Positions 9,432 through 19,582 of a DNA stretch of 64,000 nucleotides are shown one piece after another. The stretch's first letter is position 1. Each line of letters starts with the position of its first letter. The DNA is taken from assembly GCA_002390285.1 (NCBI GenBank), contig DGPB01000009.1, forward strand, positions 121,156 through 185,155. Direction: 5' to 3'. This stretch comes from Cellvibrionales bacterium UBA4451. GTDB taxonomy: Bacteria > Pseudomonadota > Gammaproteobacteria > Pseudomonadales > Porticoccaceae. Below the pieces are notes generated by a model that ran no database searches, was not told the DNA's origin, and saw only the letters and a list, made by a program, of their open reading frames with translations. The translations under genes and the position numbers were made by a program.

Positions 9432-10366
9432 TTAATCAACCACCAATGTGTTGGTAGACAAGAGGCTTTCAATAATATCAACAGACTGGAGGGTACCACC
9501 TTCAGTCAGATCCACGCCCTCTATCACGATAGATTGCAAGGCTGAACCAGCACTTGGTTCAGCGAATATTATCGTGTCAGCTCCGGCATTGATAGATTGG
9601 ACTAACAAGAAGGTGCCATCCAATGCTTGAGCTAACGACAAGTCAGATGAATGATCAAGAGCTTCTTCACCCACTAACAAGTCGGACAAATCGAGCACAT
9701 CACCTTCGCTTACATTGTAACTACCACCAGACTGATTGAAGTCAGTAATAGTATCTACAGCACCGACACCTTCATCGCCAAAGTTCCACTGGAAAACATC
9801 TGCACCAGTACCACCTGTTAGAGTGTCTGAGCCAGTACCACCTGAGATAACATCATCTTCAGCTGTTCCAACTATAGACAATCTCAAAAGTATCCGTCGC
9901 AATATCACCATCCGTATCAGCTACACCCGCTGTTACTTCAAGGCTTTGATCCACACCAGTTAATTCTTCTGTGGTAGTAATCGATGTCACCTTATAGTCA
10001 CTTCCAGCATCAGCAGTTAGCTCAACAGTATCAAAGTTCCATGAAGTGTTGCCTTCGAATAATGCTTGAAGGCTAGGGTCACCTACAAAGTCAACGTCTA
10101 TTCCGTCAACAGCTATCACTCCATCCTGAGTAATGTTAATAATCACGGATGAATTAATGTAATCAACGCCACTATTGTTTGTGATTGTTAATGTACCTAA
10201 CTTAACAAGTGTCTCGTCAATACCATCAGCACCAACTAAGTCTTGCCAGTCATACAAAGTAATCAAGGCTACTTCACCAACACCAACACCAACACCAATT
10301 GCAAAGGCCCTAGTATTAACCGTTAGAGCTGAGTCATCACTGTTCAAGAAACCAGATGCTTTAATA
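9432..10366 (-). pseudogene. C-terminal remnant of an RTX (LapA-type) adhesin, frameshifted
   Basis: Two overlapping minus frames make up the last roughly 310 residues of a large type I-secreted adhesin. The upstream part (to 9859) has Ig-like repeat sequence ending in DTDGDIATDTFEIVYS. The downstream part (to 9432) starts VGTAEDDVISGG, continues TGSDTLTGGTGADVFQW (RTX calcium repeats), and ends with the acidic and hydrophobic secretion tail DVLDLSDLL...NTLVVD. A one-base shift between about 9865 and 9895 breaks the frame. The 5' part of the gene is missing: at about 10366 the sequence changes abruptly to an opposing lapG fragment. There is no plausible start, so it is a dead remnant. Confidence 0.85.
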
Positions 10367-10812
10367 ACAACGATTTTTTTAATGGTGCTCGTTTCGTCAG
10401 TGATGCCAACCTATGGAATAAGAACGATTACTGGGGAACACCGTTAGAGTTTCTTGCCAATGATGCGGGCGACTGCGAGGACTTCTCTATTGCCAAATAT
10501 TTCACCCTGAAAAAAATGGGACTAGATACCGCTAAATTGCGTATTCACTATGTCAAAGCGACAACGCTCAACCAAGCACATATGGTGCTTGCCTATTACT
10601 CCACGCCTAATGCCGAACCACCGATTCTCGATAATCTTAACAAGCTGATAAAACCGGCCAGTCAACGACCTGATCTACGCCCCGTGTACAGTTTTAATGC
10701 CGACAATTTATGGTTGGCGAAAACACGAACTAAACATGTCAAAGCGGGCAAGCCAGGTCAGTTAAATTTATGGCGAGATTTGACGAACAGGATGCAGCAA
10801 GAATTATTGTAA
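10367..10812 (+). pseudogene. 5'-truncated second lapG copy
   Basis: From about 10367 the plus strand matches lapG from NDFFNGARFVSD onward to the last residue. The catalytic blocks GDCEDFSIAKY, NQAHMVLAYY and ILDNLNKLIKPASQR are intact and differences are scattered. The first 75 or so residues, including the export segment, are absent. The frame upstream reaches a TGA near 10328 with no start, and the first in-frame ATG (10516) lies after the catalytic cysteine. It is therefore a pseudogene created by the deletion that also truncated the adjacent adhesin fragment. Confidence 0.85.
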
Positions 10813-10814
10813 TA

Positions 10815-10848
10815 AAAAAAGCCAGCCCAATTAATGGGCTGGCTTTTT
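10815..10848. terminator. Terminator between lapG fragment and adhesin
   Basis: GCCAGCCCA at 10821-10829 pairs with TGGGCTGGC at 10835-10843, flanked by A and T runs. It sits in the same relative position as the hairpin at 9381-9412 but has a different stem, and can serve both converging genes. Confidence 0.85.
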
Positions 10849-10864
10849 TATTAGCTACCTTCAA

Positions 10865-13147
10865 TTAAGTAATATTTACAACCACATTTCCATCTGCAAG
10901 TACTGTTGCTAGAACAAAATCACCGTTACCGGTATCTACGAAGTCATATTGGTCCGTTGAACCAACTTTCTGCCACACTGTATCAGCATAAGCATCGCCA
11001 TCAACAAGGTTCACCACATCATCAGCATCATCACCAATAATATTAATCTCAATGTCCCCACCAGTACCCAGATCAATTACATCCTGAGCAGAAAGGAAGA
11101 TTGTATTATCTTCACCAGTCCCCTTTCCTGAGATATCAATGGTATCTACGTAACCAAATAAATCCTGCCCACCATTGATCGACAGTTCAGAGAAATCTAA
11201 CGTAAAGTCATCAGTACTAGATGCAGTATCAAGTGTCAGTATTCCACCAAGAACTTCAAAACCAATGGGCTCGCTAACAGTAAAGTCGGTAGCGTCACTA
11301 CCAAAATCAGGACCGATAACCACGTTGAAAATATAGCCATCAGGGTTTGTGTTACCACGAGTATCCCCTGTTTCTAACTTTGCATTACCTTCGTAAATTA
11401 AAAGTTCGTTCGCATTGGAATCAGTAATGGACAAATCCGTTAAAATAACGGGATCACCAGTAACATGCTCAATGGTGACGGTGTAATTTCCTGGTTTAAA
11501 GAACACATCATCATCAAACTTTAATCTACTACCTTCCTGGCCTTGCACTTCAGTAGGATCTACCACACCCGTTGAATTAGAACCTTCGTTAGAAGCGACC
11601 GTGATACGAACTTCTTGTATACCGACATTAGTATTTGTAATCATTGCAGAACTGGCCGGAATGCCGCTGACAACAGTTGATGCGCCGTCAGTGATGTCAA
11701 GAGCTTCGTAGGTTCCACCGGTAGCAGAGAGAATAGTAACGTCATAACTGACATCAGCTTCACCTGGAGCCGCAACCTCTAATGTGCCCTCAAATTCACC
11801 GGGGTTAATCGTGATGTTACCCAACGTGACGTTATTTTCATCCTGAATAGTAATAACCAATGGCGTAGACACCGGTGTATTGACGACGGTTGCCGTGTAG
11901 GTAATTAAACCACCTACATCTACAGATGCTGTTGCTGTTAATGTCACGGTAGAAGCATCATTGTCATCAACAATGGTCGCATCCGCGGTGGATGTATGGG
12001 TCAGATCTTCGTAGTTACCACCACTCCAGGTGAGTACATCGGCCGTGGTTTCATCTGGACCTTGGTCGTACCGGTCATCAGCACGGTTCGGTACCGCCAC
12101 ATCGGTATAGCCCGGTCCAGCGGCAGTGATAATGACGTTACCCAGATCGGTCGTTGTCAGTGTTAGATCAGTCTCGGGCGGATTGTCCACGCTGTAGCGG
12201 AAGAACGCGGTGGTACCTTCCACGATAGTGCTCGGGTCAGCAATCACGTCACCAGCTGCATCTACTACGGTAATGGTCACAACAGAGGCATCAATGGTGT
12301 CGACAATCGTTACACTTGTGGTGTCAGAAATATTCAAGGTGTCATAGCCACCACCAGAAGAACTCTGGATACCTACATTAAATGTTTCACCATCTTTGTA
12401 GACATCATCACCTTGTGCAGGTTGTGGTGAGGAGGTACCGCTATTTTGGCCTTCCAGAATAGTAATTTGAACACCGTTAGTCAGGGTAAGGATTAAATCA
12501 CTTCCCACAGGGGCCTCATCTACCTGAACGGTATAAACGATTTCTTCATTCTCAGGGATTGCATCTGCATTTACAGTAACGAGACCTGAGGCTCCAAGGT
12601 CAACCCTACGCGAAACTTCCTGATTTACATCAGTATCTGCCGTAGGGTCGAGCAAGGGTGGCGGTATGTAGTCAGGATCAATACCCGCAGTAGGCGTTAC
12701 TTCCGATCCAATTAACGAAAATAATAATCCACCGCCAAGTTCACCACCACCAGCACCACTTTCACCCGCTGCAGTAGCTTCTTGATCTTCAGAAATATCT
12801 TCACCCGCACTCAGGGCTGCCAATAGATCCTGAAATTCAGGGTTTTCTGTCTCGTCAAAGCCTTCTAGCAACGTCAGTTGGTCAAAATTCCCCTGGCTAA
12901 GCTGAAAGGCTTCACCACTAGATAACTGGCGAACAGAGCCGTCAGCAAATGCTAGCGCAATACTAGAGCCGTCGGTTACTTGAAGAATATCTCCCTCAAA
13001 AATAGGGTCGCCAGGATTAAGTTCACGAATGGAGCCATCGGCAGAAATGACGACAACTGTCGCACCTTCGGTCGATCGTACAAAGCCTATGGCCTTGGCA
13101 CCATCAGTTAACTCAACAGCATTTTCATCTTTCACCTTGACGTCCAT
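10865..13147 (-). CDS. Short LapA-like surface adhesin with LapG cleavage site
   Basis: A 760-residue acidic, low-complexity protein. The ATG at 13147 follows an AGGGTGG ribosome site; a GTG three codons upstream is the alternative. The first 125 residues match the LapA retention module (FVRSTEGATVVVISADGS, GDPIFEGDILQV, ALAFADGSVRQL). They are followed by the cleavage motif TAAG and a Gly-rich linker. Then come several beta-sandwich repeats of the Calx-beta/Ig type and a C-terminal block DTIDISGKG...LSAQDVIDLG seen at the ends of type I-secreted adhesins. LapA is several thousand residues, so this is a dwarf form, and it lacks clear RTX nonapeptides. It should be exported by the downstream TolC/HlyD/HlyB-type genes and released by LapG. 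Confidence 0.85.
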   Translation of the reverse strand: MDVKVKDENAVELTDGAKAIGFVRSTEGATVVVISADGSIRELNPGDPIFEGDILQVTDGSSIALAFADGSVRQLSSGEAFQLSQGNFDQLTLLEGFDETENPEFQDLLAALSAGEDISEDQEATAAGESGAGGGELGGGLLFSLIGSEVTPTAGIDPDYIPPPLLDPTADTDVNQEVSRRVDLGASGLVTVNADAIPENEEIVYTVQVDEAPVGSDLILTLTNGVQITILEGQNSGTSSPQPAQGDDVYKDGETFNVGIQSSSGGGYDTLNISDTTSVTIVDTIDASVVTITVVDAAGDVIADPSTIVEGTTAFFRYSVDNPPETDLTLTTTDLGNVIITAAGPGYTDVAVPNRADDRYDQGPDETTADVLTWSGGNYEDLTHTSTADATIVDDNDASTVTLTATASVDVGGLITYTATVVNTPVSTPLVITIQDENNVTLGNITINPGEFEGTLEVAAPGEADVSYDVTILSATGGTYEALDITDGASTVVSGIPASSAMITNTNVGIQEVRITVASNEGSNSTGVVDPTEVQGQEGSRLKFDDDVFFKPGNYTVTIEHVTGDPVILTDLSITDSNANELLIYEGNAKLETGDTRGNTNPDGYIFNVVIGPDFGSDATDFTVSEPIGFEVLGGILTLDTASSTDDFTLDFSELSINGGQDLFGYVDTIDISGKGTGEDNTIFLSAQDVIDLGTGGDIEINIIGDDADDVVNLVDGDAYADTVWQKVGSTDQYDFVDTGNGDFVLATVLADGNVVVNIT
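12764..12775 (-). other. TAAG protease site of the adhesin
   Basis: These four codons encode Thr-Ala-Ala-Gly, at residues 125-128 counted from the ATG. This is the motif where LapG cuts between the two alanines in LapA. It lies between the retention module and a Gly-rich stretch, the expected place. Cleavage here is inference from the family. Confidence 0.75.
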
Positions 13148-13338
13148 TTGTACCACCCTATGAGGTTCGTTTTGTTCGTATAACGGCCTTATTTTCAGTA
13201 TACAAAAGCTTTTTATGGGCTATCTCAACTGAAAACAGTATTTGTAATGTGTTTTATATCACAATAATAAAAGAACTAGCTTGCCGTTTAGGGGCTACTA
13301 ATTACCGTTCAGGCTTTTTTTACGCATCATGGCCGCTT

Positions 13339-14646
13339 TTAGAGTTCAACACCTACCGTAAAGAGCAGTTCGCCCATTGCATGGAACAAACGGTACTCGT
13401 TAAGTAACGTGTCATGGTTGGCTCTTACAAGAGACTCTCTTGCGGCAATCATTTCATTTTCGGTGTTAAGAAGATCTAGCAACGTTCTTCGGCCAAGATC
13501 AAACTGCTGCACGTAAGCATCTCGTGTTAACTCAGCATCTCTTGCGTAATCCTCAAGTGCCGGCAGTTGATCGCGAATTGCCTCGTAGGCAACCCAAGAC
13601 AGGCGTGTTTCTTGTTCAACCTGACGATGCGTGTTATTACGAATTTCTTTAGATTTTTCTAGCAAGTGGGCGAACTGTTGCGTGCGCGCTTCATCAGAGC
13701 GGCCGCGGAACAGATTGTAGCGCATGCGCAGCATAACCTTAAGATCATCTACCTGCCCTTCAACACCATCGATATTGTCATTGAGGTCACGTTCAACTTC
13801 AAAATGAAAGTGTGGATAGAAGGCACTTTTAGTTTGCTCATAACGGTAGTTCACAGCATCTATATCAGCACCTGATGATTTCAGCAGAGGATGGCTTTCT
13901 ACCGCTTTTGCTACCGCATCATCAACTGAAGCTGGCAAATATTTTCGGTAAGACCCAGGGTTAACCAACTCGCCTTGCGCAGGAAAACGGCCAACGACAC
14001 GCTGGAAGTTTGTTTTAGCATCAATCACATTTGCATTCTGGTTAATTGCATTGGTTTTAGCTAAAGCATAACGGCTAGAAATCTGGTCCAGATCGGCACG
14101 GCTACCTACACCTGAATCAAAACGTTTTTTCATTTTTTCATAGATATCTTTGTGCGTTGCCAGGGTTTGATTCGTTAGTACATGAATATCTTCCTGTTTC
14201 ATCACATCAAAGTAGCTTCGCGCTACTTTCAGAGCAACGTCCTCTCCCACGGATGAGGCCCGAAAAGTGGAACTTTCAAGCCGTGATTGCTGGTTTCTGT
14301 ACTCATTCGTAGTACTGAACCCATCAAACACGAGCTGGCGAAGGTTTATCTGAGCCTCACTGCGATCCAGTTCGTTACGCTCCCCATTTACTTTTTGTTC
14401 CGACGTAGGGTCGCGCTCCTGAAAACCAAAACCGGCTAACAAATCGACCGTAGGGTAGTAAGCACCCAATGCTTCACGAACTTGGCGTTCACGTGCATCC
14501 ATCTCCCGCAACTCGGTAAGAACTTCTGGGTTTGATTGAATCGTTTGGGCAATAGCGTCTCGCAAATCGAGAGTTTCGGCCTGAAGCTGAAATGAAATTC
14601 CTGCAATACTAGCCAGCGCCGTGATTAATAAGTTACGTTGCAACAC
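13339..14646 (-). CDS. TolC-family outer-membrane channel of the adhesin secretion system
   Basis: A 435-residue protein with a signal peptide (LLITALASIAGISFQLQA) and two TolC-type repeats rich in coiled coil: IAQTIQSNPEV, VALKVARSYFDVMKQ, RFDSGVGSRADLDQISS, and QFDLGRRTLLDLLNTENEM near the end. This is the LapE-type partner that forms the exit duct for type I secretion. It starts at GTG 14646 after GGGAGAG and lies between the adhesin and the HlyD/HlyB genes, all on the minus strand. Confidence 0.9.
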   Translation of the reverse strand: MLQRNLLITALASIAGISFQLQAETLDLRDAIAQTIQSNPEVLTELREMDARERQVREALGAYYPTVDLLAGFGFQERDPTSEQKVNGERNELDRSEAQINLRQLVFDGFSTTNEYRNQQSRLESSTFRASSVGEDVALKVARSYFDVMKQEDIHVLTNQTLATHKDIYEKMKKRFDSGVGSRADLDQISSRYALAKTNAINQNANVIDAKTNFQRVVGRFPAQGELVNPGSYRKYLPASVDDAVAKAVESHPLLKSSGADIDAVNYRYEQTKSAFYPHFHFEVERDLNDNIDGVEGQVDDLKVMLRMRYNLFRGRSDEARTQQFAHLLEKSKEIRNNTHRQVEQETRLSWVAYEAIRDQLPALEDYARDAELTRDAYVQQFDLGRRTLLDLLNTENEMIAARESLVRANHDTLLNEYRLFHAMGELLFTVGVEL

Positions 14647-14894
14647 AATTACTCTCCCTTTTATTACACATCAATTTGTAAATTCTATACACCACAGTAG
14701 TAAAAAATCTTAATAAAGTATGCATCAAAGACTTTAAATTTATAGGCTCTCATAAATCATAATCCTTAGTCCCACAAAAGAATCTAAGCACTCTATGGAA
14801 AAGGCTAGTGTTGAGACGCTATTAATTACAAGTTAGCTCGACTTCTCAAAGAGATTATAACGTGCTCACTATGACAGGGTAAATACAGTACTAA

Positions 14895-16259
14895 TCAACG
14901 CTCTCGGAAGGCCAACTCTTTGGTTTTAAGAATAGGTTTGAGTATGTAATCAAGTATTGTCTTCTGCCCTGTTAATATATCCACTTGAACAATCATACCC
15001 GGAATAATGGGTAATGGCTCGTCTTCTCGACCAAGGTGGTTATCTTCTGTTTTGAGTCTGACCTGATAATAGCTAACGCCTTCTTCATCGACGATGGTAT
15101 CAGGGCTAATATGGGTCACTTTGGCCGACAAGCTCCCATGTATTGAGAAATCATAAGCGGTGAATTTTACGGTGGCATGCTGTTCAGGGTGAATAAAGGC
15201 AATATCAGCCGGTCGCACACGAGCATCTACCAACAAGGAATCGTCGAATGGCACAATTTCCACTAAGTCCATACCCGGCTGAATAATACCGCCGATGGTA
15301 TTCACTTTGAGTTGCTTCACGGTCCCCTTCATCGGTGAGCGAACAATGGTTCGGTCTACTCTATCCTCCAATGCCTCATTACTTTGAAGAATACGCCCTA
15401 ATTCAGACATAATTTCATTCAATTCTCCCCTCGACTCACTGGCAAAGCTCTGGGTGTGAGTTTCTACATTTTTTATCACTTCTTTATATGCCGACTCAAG
15501 TTGAGGGATGGCCAGTTTCGCTTGACCCAGCTCTCCTTTTAAATCATTTAGCTGTCGTTCTAACCTAAGCAACTCAACATGTGACACAGCCCCTTCTGCA
15601 ACAAGAGGTCGCGTGATATTCAGTTCCCTTTTTAGCAGGTCATAACTATCAGAAAGACTCTGCTTATTAACCTTAACCGAAGATAACTCTTGATATTTTT
15701 GAGATGCTTTCTGATTTAATATTTCTAACTCGGAGAGATGCTCTTCTTTGCGTGACGCATATAAAGCCCTCTCACTAAGAACCAACGAGTGGTTTCTCAC
15801 GCCATTAAGCTTGGACAACTCTATATCAAAGTCACTACTGTTGGCCTCTGCACGCAGTCTCGCCGCTTTAACAATGAGTTGCTCAGCCTGAAGAGACCGC
15901 TCTCTATAGGTAGAGGCAAATATGGTATCGTCAATTTGTAGTAGTGGTTGCCCGCGGTCAACAATATCTCCGACTGACACCATCAGCTCTGCCAGTATTC
16001 CGCCTTCGAGATTTTGAACCACTTGTAAATTGCTAGACGGTACAATTTTTCCCTCTCCTCGAGTAAATTCATCCACTACAGCAAGACTGGCCCATGTCAT
16101 CATAACCACTATAAAGGCCACAATGACCCACAGCAGTGATTGAGCTATCAAAGGTGATTGCTTTAATACCGCCTCGGAGGAATAAGACATGTACTTCAGA
16201 TCGGTAGAAGGAGTCTCATTAAAATGCTTACGCACTTTGTCCAACTGTTTATCCAGCAT
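14895..16259 (-). CDS. HlyD-family type I secretion periplasmic adaptor
   Basis: A 454-residue membrane fusion protein: short cytoplasmic tail, TM helix at about 43-63, lipoyl half-motifs (GEGKIVPSSNLQVVQNLEGGILAEL and SPMKGTVKQLKVNTIGGIIQPG), a long coiled-coil hairpin at about 130-295, and the C-terminal HlyD domain ending near PIIPGMIVQVDILTG. It bridges the inner-membrane ABC exporter and the TolC-type channel, as LapC does for LapA. Its ATG overlaps the stop of the ABC gene by one base (TAATG), showing coupling. The 250 bases between it and the TolC gene hold no other gene. Confidence 0.93.
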   Translation of the reverse strand: MLDKQLDKVRKHFNETPSTDLKYMSYSSEAVLKQSPLIAQSLLWVIVAFIVVMMTWASLAVVDEFTRGEGKIVPSSNLQVVQNLEGGILAELMVSVGDIVDRGQPLLQIDDTIFASTYRERSLQAEQLIVKAARLRAEANSSDFDIELSKLNGVRNHSLVLSERALYASRKEEHLSELEILNQKASQKYQELSSVKVNKQSLSDSYDLLKRELNITRPLVAEGAVSHVELLRLERQLNDLKGELGQAKLAIPQLESAYKEVIKNVETHTQSFASESRGELNEIMSELGRILQSNEALEDRVDRTIVRSPMKGTVKQLKVNTIGGIIQPGMDLVEIVPFDDSLLVDARVRPADIAFIHPEQHATVKFTAYDFSIHGSLSAKVTHISPDTIVDEEGVSYYQVRLKTEDNHLGREDEPLPIIPGMIVQVDILTGQKTILDYILKPILKTKELAFRER

Positions 16260-18421
16260 TAGGATCTACCCCTCACGGTGCCAGTCTTCAAAGCTTCCAA
16301 TACCTCTGCTTTAGGCCCATCAGCGACAATTGTCCCTTTATCCATCACAATTAGCCGATCAACTAAATCCAGCATGTTCATCTTATGAGTGATCAATAAT
16401 AGAGTGCAGTCAGTAAATTCAGTCCTGATTTGTTGACGCATTCTTTCTTCTGTACCCTGATCCATTGCGGCAGTCGGCTCATCCATTAACAATACCCGAG
16501 GGCTTCTGAGGAAAACACGAGATAATGAAATTGCACTACGCTGCCCACCCGATAAAGTCTCACCCCGTTCACCTACAGGCATTTCAAAACCAAGTGGATG
16601 GCTATTCACTAACTCAAGGATTCCTGCCTTTGTTGCTGCCGCAACTACCTCTTCATCGGAAACTGCATTGAGACCAAAGGTAATATTTTCGCGCACCGTG
16701 CCATAAAATAATTTTGCATCCTGGGCTACATACCCCAGGTTTTTGCGGAGGTCGGCAGGATCTAACTGCTGGGCATCAAAACCATCAAGTAAAACTGAAC
16801 CACTTGACGGATCGTAAAGACGGATTAACATTTTGGCCAAGGTTGATTTTCCCGAACCTATTCGACCAATGATACCGACCTTTTCACCAGGATTGATGGT
16901 TGTATTGATATTATCCAGTGCTGGCATAGGTTGTTCAGGGTAGCTAAAGCACACCTGTTTAAGTTGGATTTTCCCCTCATATACCGGGCGATGTAGGTAT
17001 CGCTTTTCTGGGTCTCGCTCGACAGGAAGTTCCATCACTTCGTTTAGGGATTTCAGTGTGGCTTCAGCATGGTCATAACTGACGAGTAGACTGGCCACCT
17101 GGCTCATTGGCGCTAATGCTCGACCGTTGAGTATGACGCAGGCAATAAGACCACCTAATGTCAGGCTCTGATCAGAAATTAGGTATACGCCCGTTACAAC
17201 AATGGCCACCATGGCGATTTGCTGAAGAAACTGCACTGTCTGCAGCGCGCCATTAGAGGTAATCCGGGACTGTAGACTCCACTGTGAGACGTAGCCAACT
17301 GATTGCTCCCAGGCTCTTTGTACTTGACTTTCAGCGCCCATCGTTTTAATGGTTTCAATACCAACCAAACTTTCAATCAAGGTGGCATTTTTTTTGGCAC
17401 TGCCACGCATCACATTTTCAATCGTTGGTCGAAGCTTTTGCTGTGCTCTAAAAGCGATATAGAGTCCCAAAGGAAAAATAACAATTGGCACCACTACGAG
17501 CCAACTTCCAAGGTAAAAGATAAACACTAAAAATAGGACGACGAAAGGCAGGTCAATTAATGTGAGCATCGTGGACGAAGTGACGAAATTTCGAAGCATA
17601 TCGAAATCATGGAGTCGTGAAGCAAACGCACCTGTGGAGTTTGGTCGGGCCACCATTTTTAGGTTCAGAACTTTCTCAAACAACTGGGCTGATAACACAA
17701 CATCCGTTCGTTTAGCTGCAAGCTCTACCAGATAAGCTCGTAATAATTTCAGTGCCAAATCGAATAAATAAACAATGACCACACCAATGGCTAGGGCCCA
17801 AAGTGTCTCAATGGCATTATTGGGCACTACTCTGTCGTACACATTCATGACAAACAAGGGTTGCGCCAAAACAAACAAATTAATCAGGAAAGAAGCGATC
17901 AACACATCGCGATAAATTTTCCATGAGCTCTTCAATACACCCCAGAACCAATGGTCATGACCATTGTGATATATCTTTGGTGTGCGTGAATCAAACTGCT
18001 GCATTGGCCTCATATAAAAAACATGGCCACTGTAAATTTCTAGCAATTGTTGATAGTCAACTTGCACCGGCTGGTGTGTTTCAGGGTCAATGAGTACAGC
18101 AAGCCCTAGGTCAGTATGGATGTCTGACAGCACCACCCCCTCACCATTTTTAAGTATGAGAAGAACCGGCAATACTTCCGAAGGAATTTTATCGAGATCC
18201 CTGGAAAGTAAAATGGATGCAAGGCCCGCTCTGTTTGCGGCACGATTAAACAAAGAGGGGGTTAGCTTTCCATCCTCTAGTGGAAGGCCAGAGGAAATGG
18301 ATGCTATTGAGGTAGGCCTCCCTTCCAGGCTAGCCGCCAGCAATAGACACTCCATCAATCCATGGGATGCAATCGAACTGACGCCCCCCTGAGCTTCGAC
18401 TTCTTTTTCAGGCTTATTCAT
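16259..18421 (-). CDS. Type I secretion ABC exporter with C39-like domain (LapB-type)
   Basis: A 720-residue half-transporter. Residues 1-130 form a C39-like domain without a catalytic cysteine at the usual place, so it should bind rather than cleave substrate. A six-helix membrane domain lies at about 165-430 and an ATPase domain from about 480 with Walker A GRIGSGKSTL, signature LSGGQRSAISLSR and Walker B LLMDEPTAAMD. This matches the TIGR03375/LapB class that exports large RTX or LapA-like adhesins without a cleaved leader. It is the first gene of the HlyB-HlyD pair that ends toward the TolC and adhesin genes. Confidence 0.93.
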   Translation of the reverse strand: MNKPEKEVEAQGGVSSIASHGLMECLLLAASLEGRPTSIASISSGLPLEDGKLTPSLFNRAANRAGLASILLSRDLDKIPSEVLPVLLILKNGEGVVLSDIHTDLGLAVLIDPETHQPVQVDYQQLLEIYSGHVFYMRPMQQFDSRTPKIYHNGHDHWFWGVLKSSWKIYRDVLIASFLINLFVLAQPLFVMNVYDRVVPNNAIETLWALAIGVVIVYLFDLALKLLRAYLVELAAKRTDVVLSAQLFEKVLNLKMVARPNSTGAFASRLHDFDMLRNFVTSSTMLTLIDLPFVVLFLVFIFYLGSWLVVVPIVIFPLGLYIAFRAQQKLRPTIENVMRGSAKKNATLIESLVGIETIKTMGAESQVQRAWEQSVGYVSQWSLQSRITSNGALQTVQFLQQIAMVAIVVTGVYLISDQSLTLGGLIACVILNGRALAPMSQVASLLVSYDHAEATLKSLNEVMELPVERDPEKRYLHRPVYEGKIQLKQVCFSYPEQPMPALDNINTTINPGEKVGIIGRIGSGKSTLAKMLIRLYDPSSGSVLLDGFDAQQLDPADLRKNLGYVAQDAKLFYGTVRENITFGLNAVSDEEVVAAATKAGILELVNSHPLGFEMPVGERGETLSGGQRSAISLSRVFLRSPRVLLMDEPTAAMDQGTEERMRQQIRTEFTDCTLLLITHKMNMLDLVDRLIVMDKGTIVADGPKAEVLEALKTGTVRGRS

Positions 18422-18558
18422 GGATGCTTCTTAATTAAAATTATTGTGACGTCCAATTCTTCATGCTAACACGCCAACTTTACTTCCCCAATGCAGTAAT
18501 TTTATATAATTTACCGATATAATGACGCGATTTACGGACAAGCAACCCTGTACTCAAT

Positions 18559-19569
18559 ATGGCCACAAATAGCGGTTCAATTAGCTTCCCAACACCGAGT
18601 CCTATCGATCGTCGCTTTTCGGTTGCACCAATGATGGATTATACCGATCGTTTTTGTCGGTATTTTCATCGTTTATTGAGCAAGGACACATTGCTGTACA
18701 CCGAGATGGTTACTACTGGCGCATTGATACACGGTGATCGCCATCGACACCTTCACTATCACGAGACTGAACACCCTATTGCGCTTCAACTTGGCGGCAG
18801 CGACCCTGAAGAACTTGCCATAAGCGCACGCCTTGCCAGCGATTATAATTATGACGAAATAAACTTAAATTGCGGCTGCCCAAGTGACCGGGTCCAATCT
18901 GGTAAATTTGGCGCAATTTTGATGAAGCATCCCCAGCTTGTAGCAGATTGTTTTTTAGCCATGCAAGACGCTACTAATATCCCTATCACCATCAAACATC
19001 GAATCGGTATAGACGAACAAGATAGCTACCAATTTCTTTGTGATTTCACCGGCACCCTGGCCGCTGCCGGGTGTAAAACCTTTGTCGTACACGCTCGTAA
19101 AGCCTGGCTGAAGGGTTTGAGTCCTAAGCAAAATCGTGAAGTGCCACCACTCGACTACGATCGAATTTACCAACTCAAGCGGGATTTTCCTCAACTGGAA
19201 ATTATTATTAACGGCGGGATTAAAACCATTGACGAAGCTATAGGACACTTGAATTACGTCGACGGGGTGATGATGGGTAGAGAGGCGTACCACAACCCTT
19301 ACCTGCTGGCTGAAGCAGATTTAAAGCTATACCATAGCAGTGAGCCAGCGCCCTGCCGAACAACCGTACTGGAACAGTATTCTGAATTCATCGCCAGCGA
19401 ACTAGCCAATGGGGTCAAATTAAGCCATATGACCCGCCATATTCTGGGCCTATATCAAGGCCTTCCCGGCGCACGAAAATTTCGTCGCCATATTAGTGAG
19501 AACGCCCACCTTCCAGATGCAGGTACCGAAGTTCTCTATCAGGCACTCAGTCAAATGTCTGCCGCGTAA
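18559..19569 (+). CDS. dusA: tRNA-dihydrouridine(20/20a) synthase
   Basis: A 336-residue FMN TIM-barrel enzyme that reduces U20/U20a in the tRNA D-loop. Family blocks are [19 protein letters not shown] near the start, the catalytic-cysteine motif [30 protein letters not shown] specific to DusA, and IIINGGIKT. The plus-strand gene starts 137 bases from the divergent ABC exporter. No strong ribosome site precedes the ATG. It is followed closely by transaldolase. Confidence 0.95.
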   Translation: MATNSGSISFPTPSPIDRRFSVAPMMDYTDRFCRYFHRLLSKDTLLYTEMVTTGALIHGDRHRHLHYHETEHPIALQLGGSDPEELAISARLASDYNYDEINLNCGCPSDRVQSGKFGAILMKHPQLVADCFLAMQDATNIPITIKHRIGIDEQDSYQFLCDFTGTLAAAGCKTFVVHARKAWLKGLSPKQNREVPPLDYDRIYQLKRDFPQLEIIINGGIKTIDEAIGHLNYVDGVMMGREAYHNPYLLAEADLKLYHSSEPAPCRTTVLEQYSEFIASELANGVKLSHMTRHILGLYQGLPGARKFRRHISENAHLPDAGTEVLYQALSQMSAA

Positions 19570-19582
19570 AAAGATGCCACTA

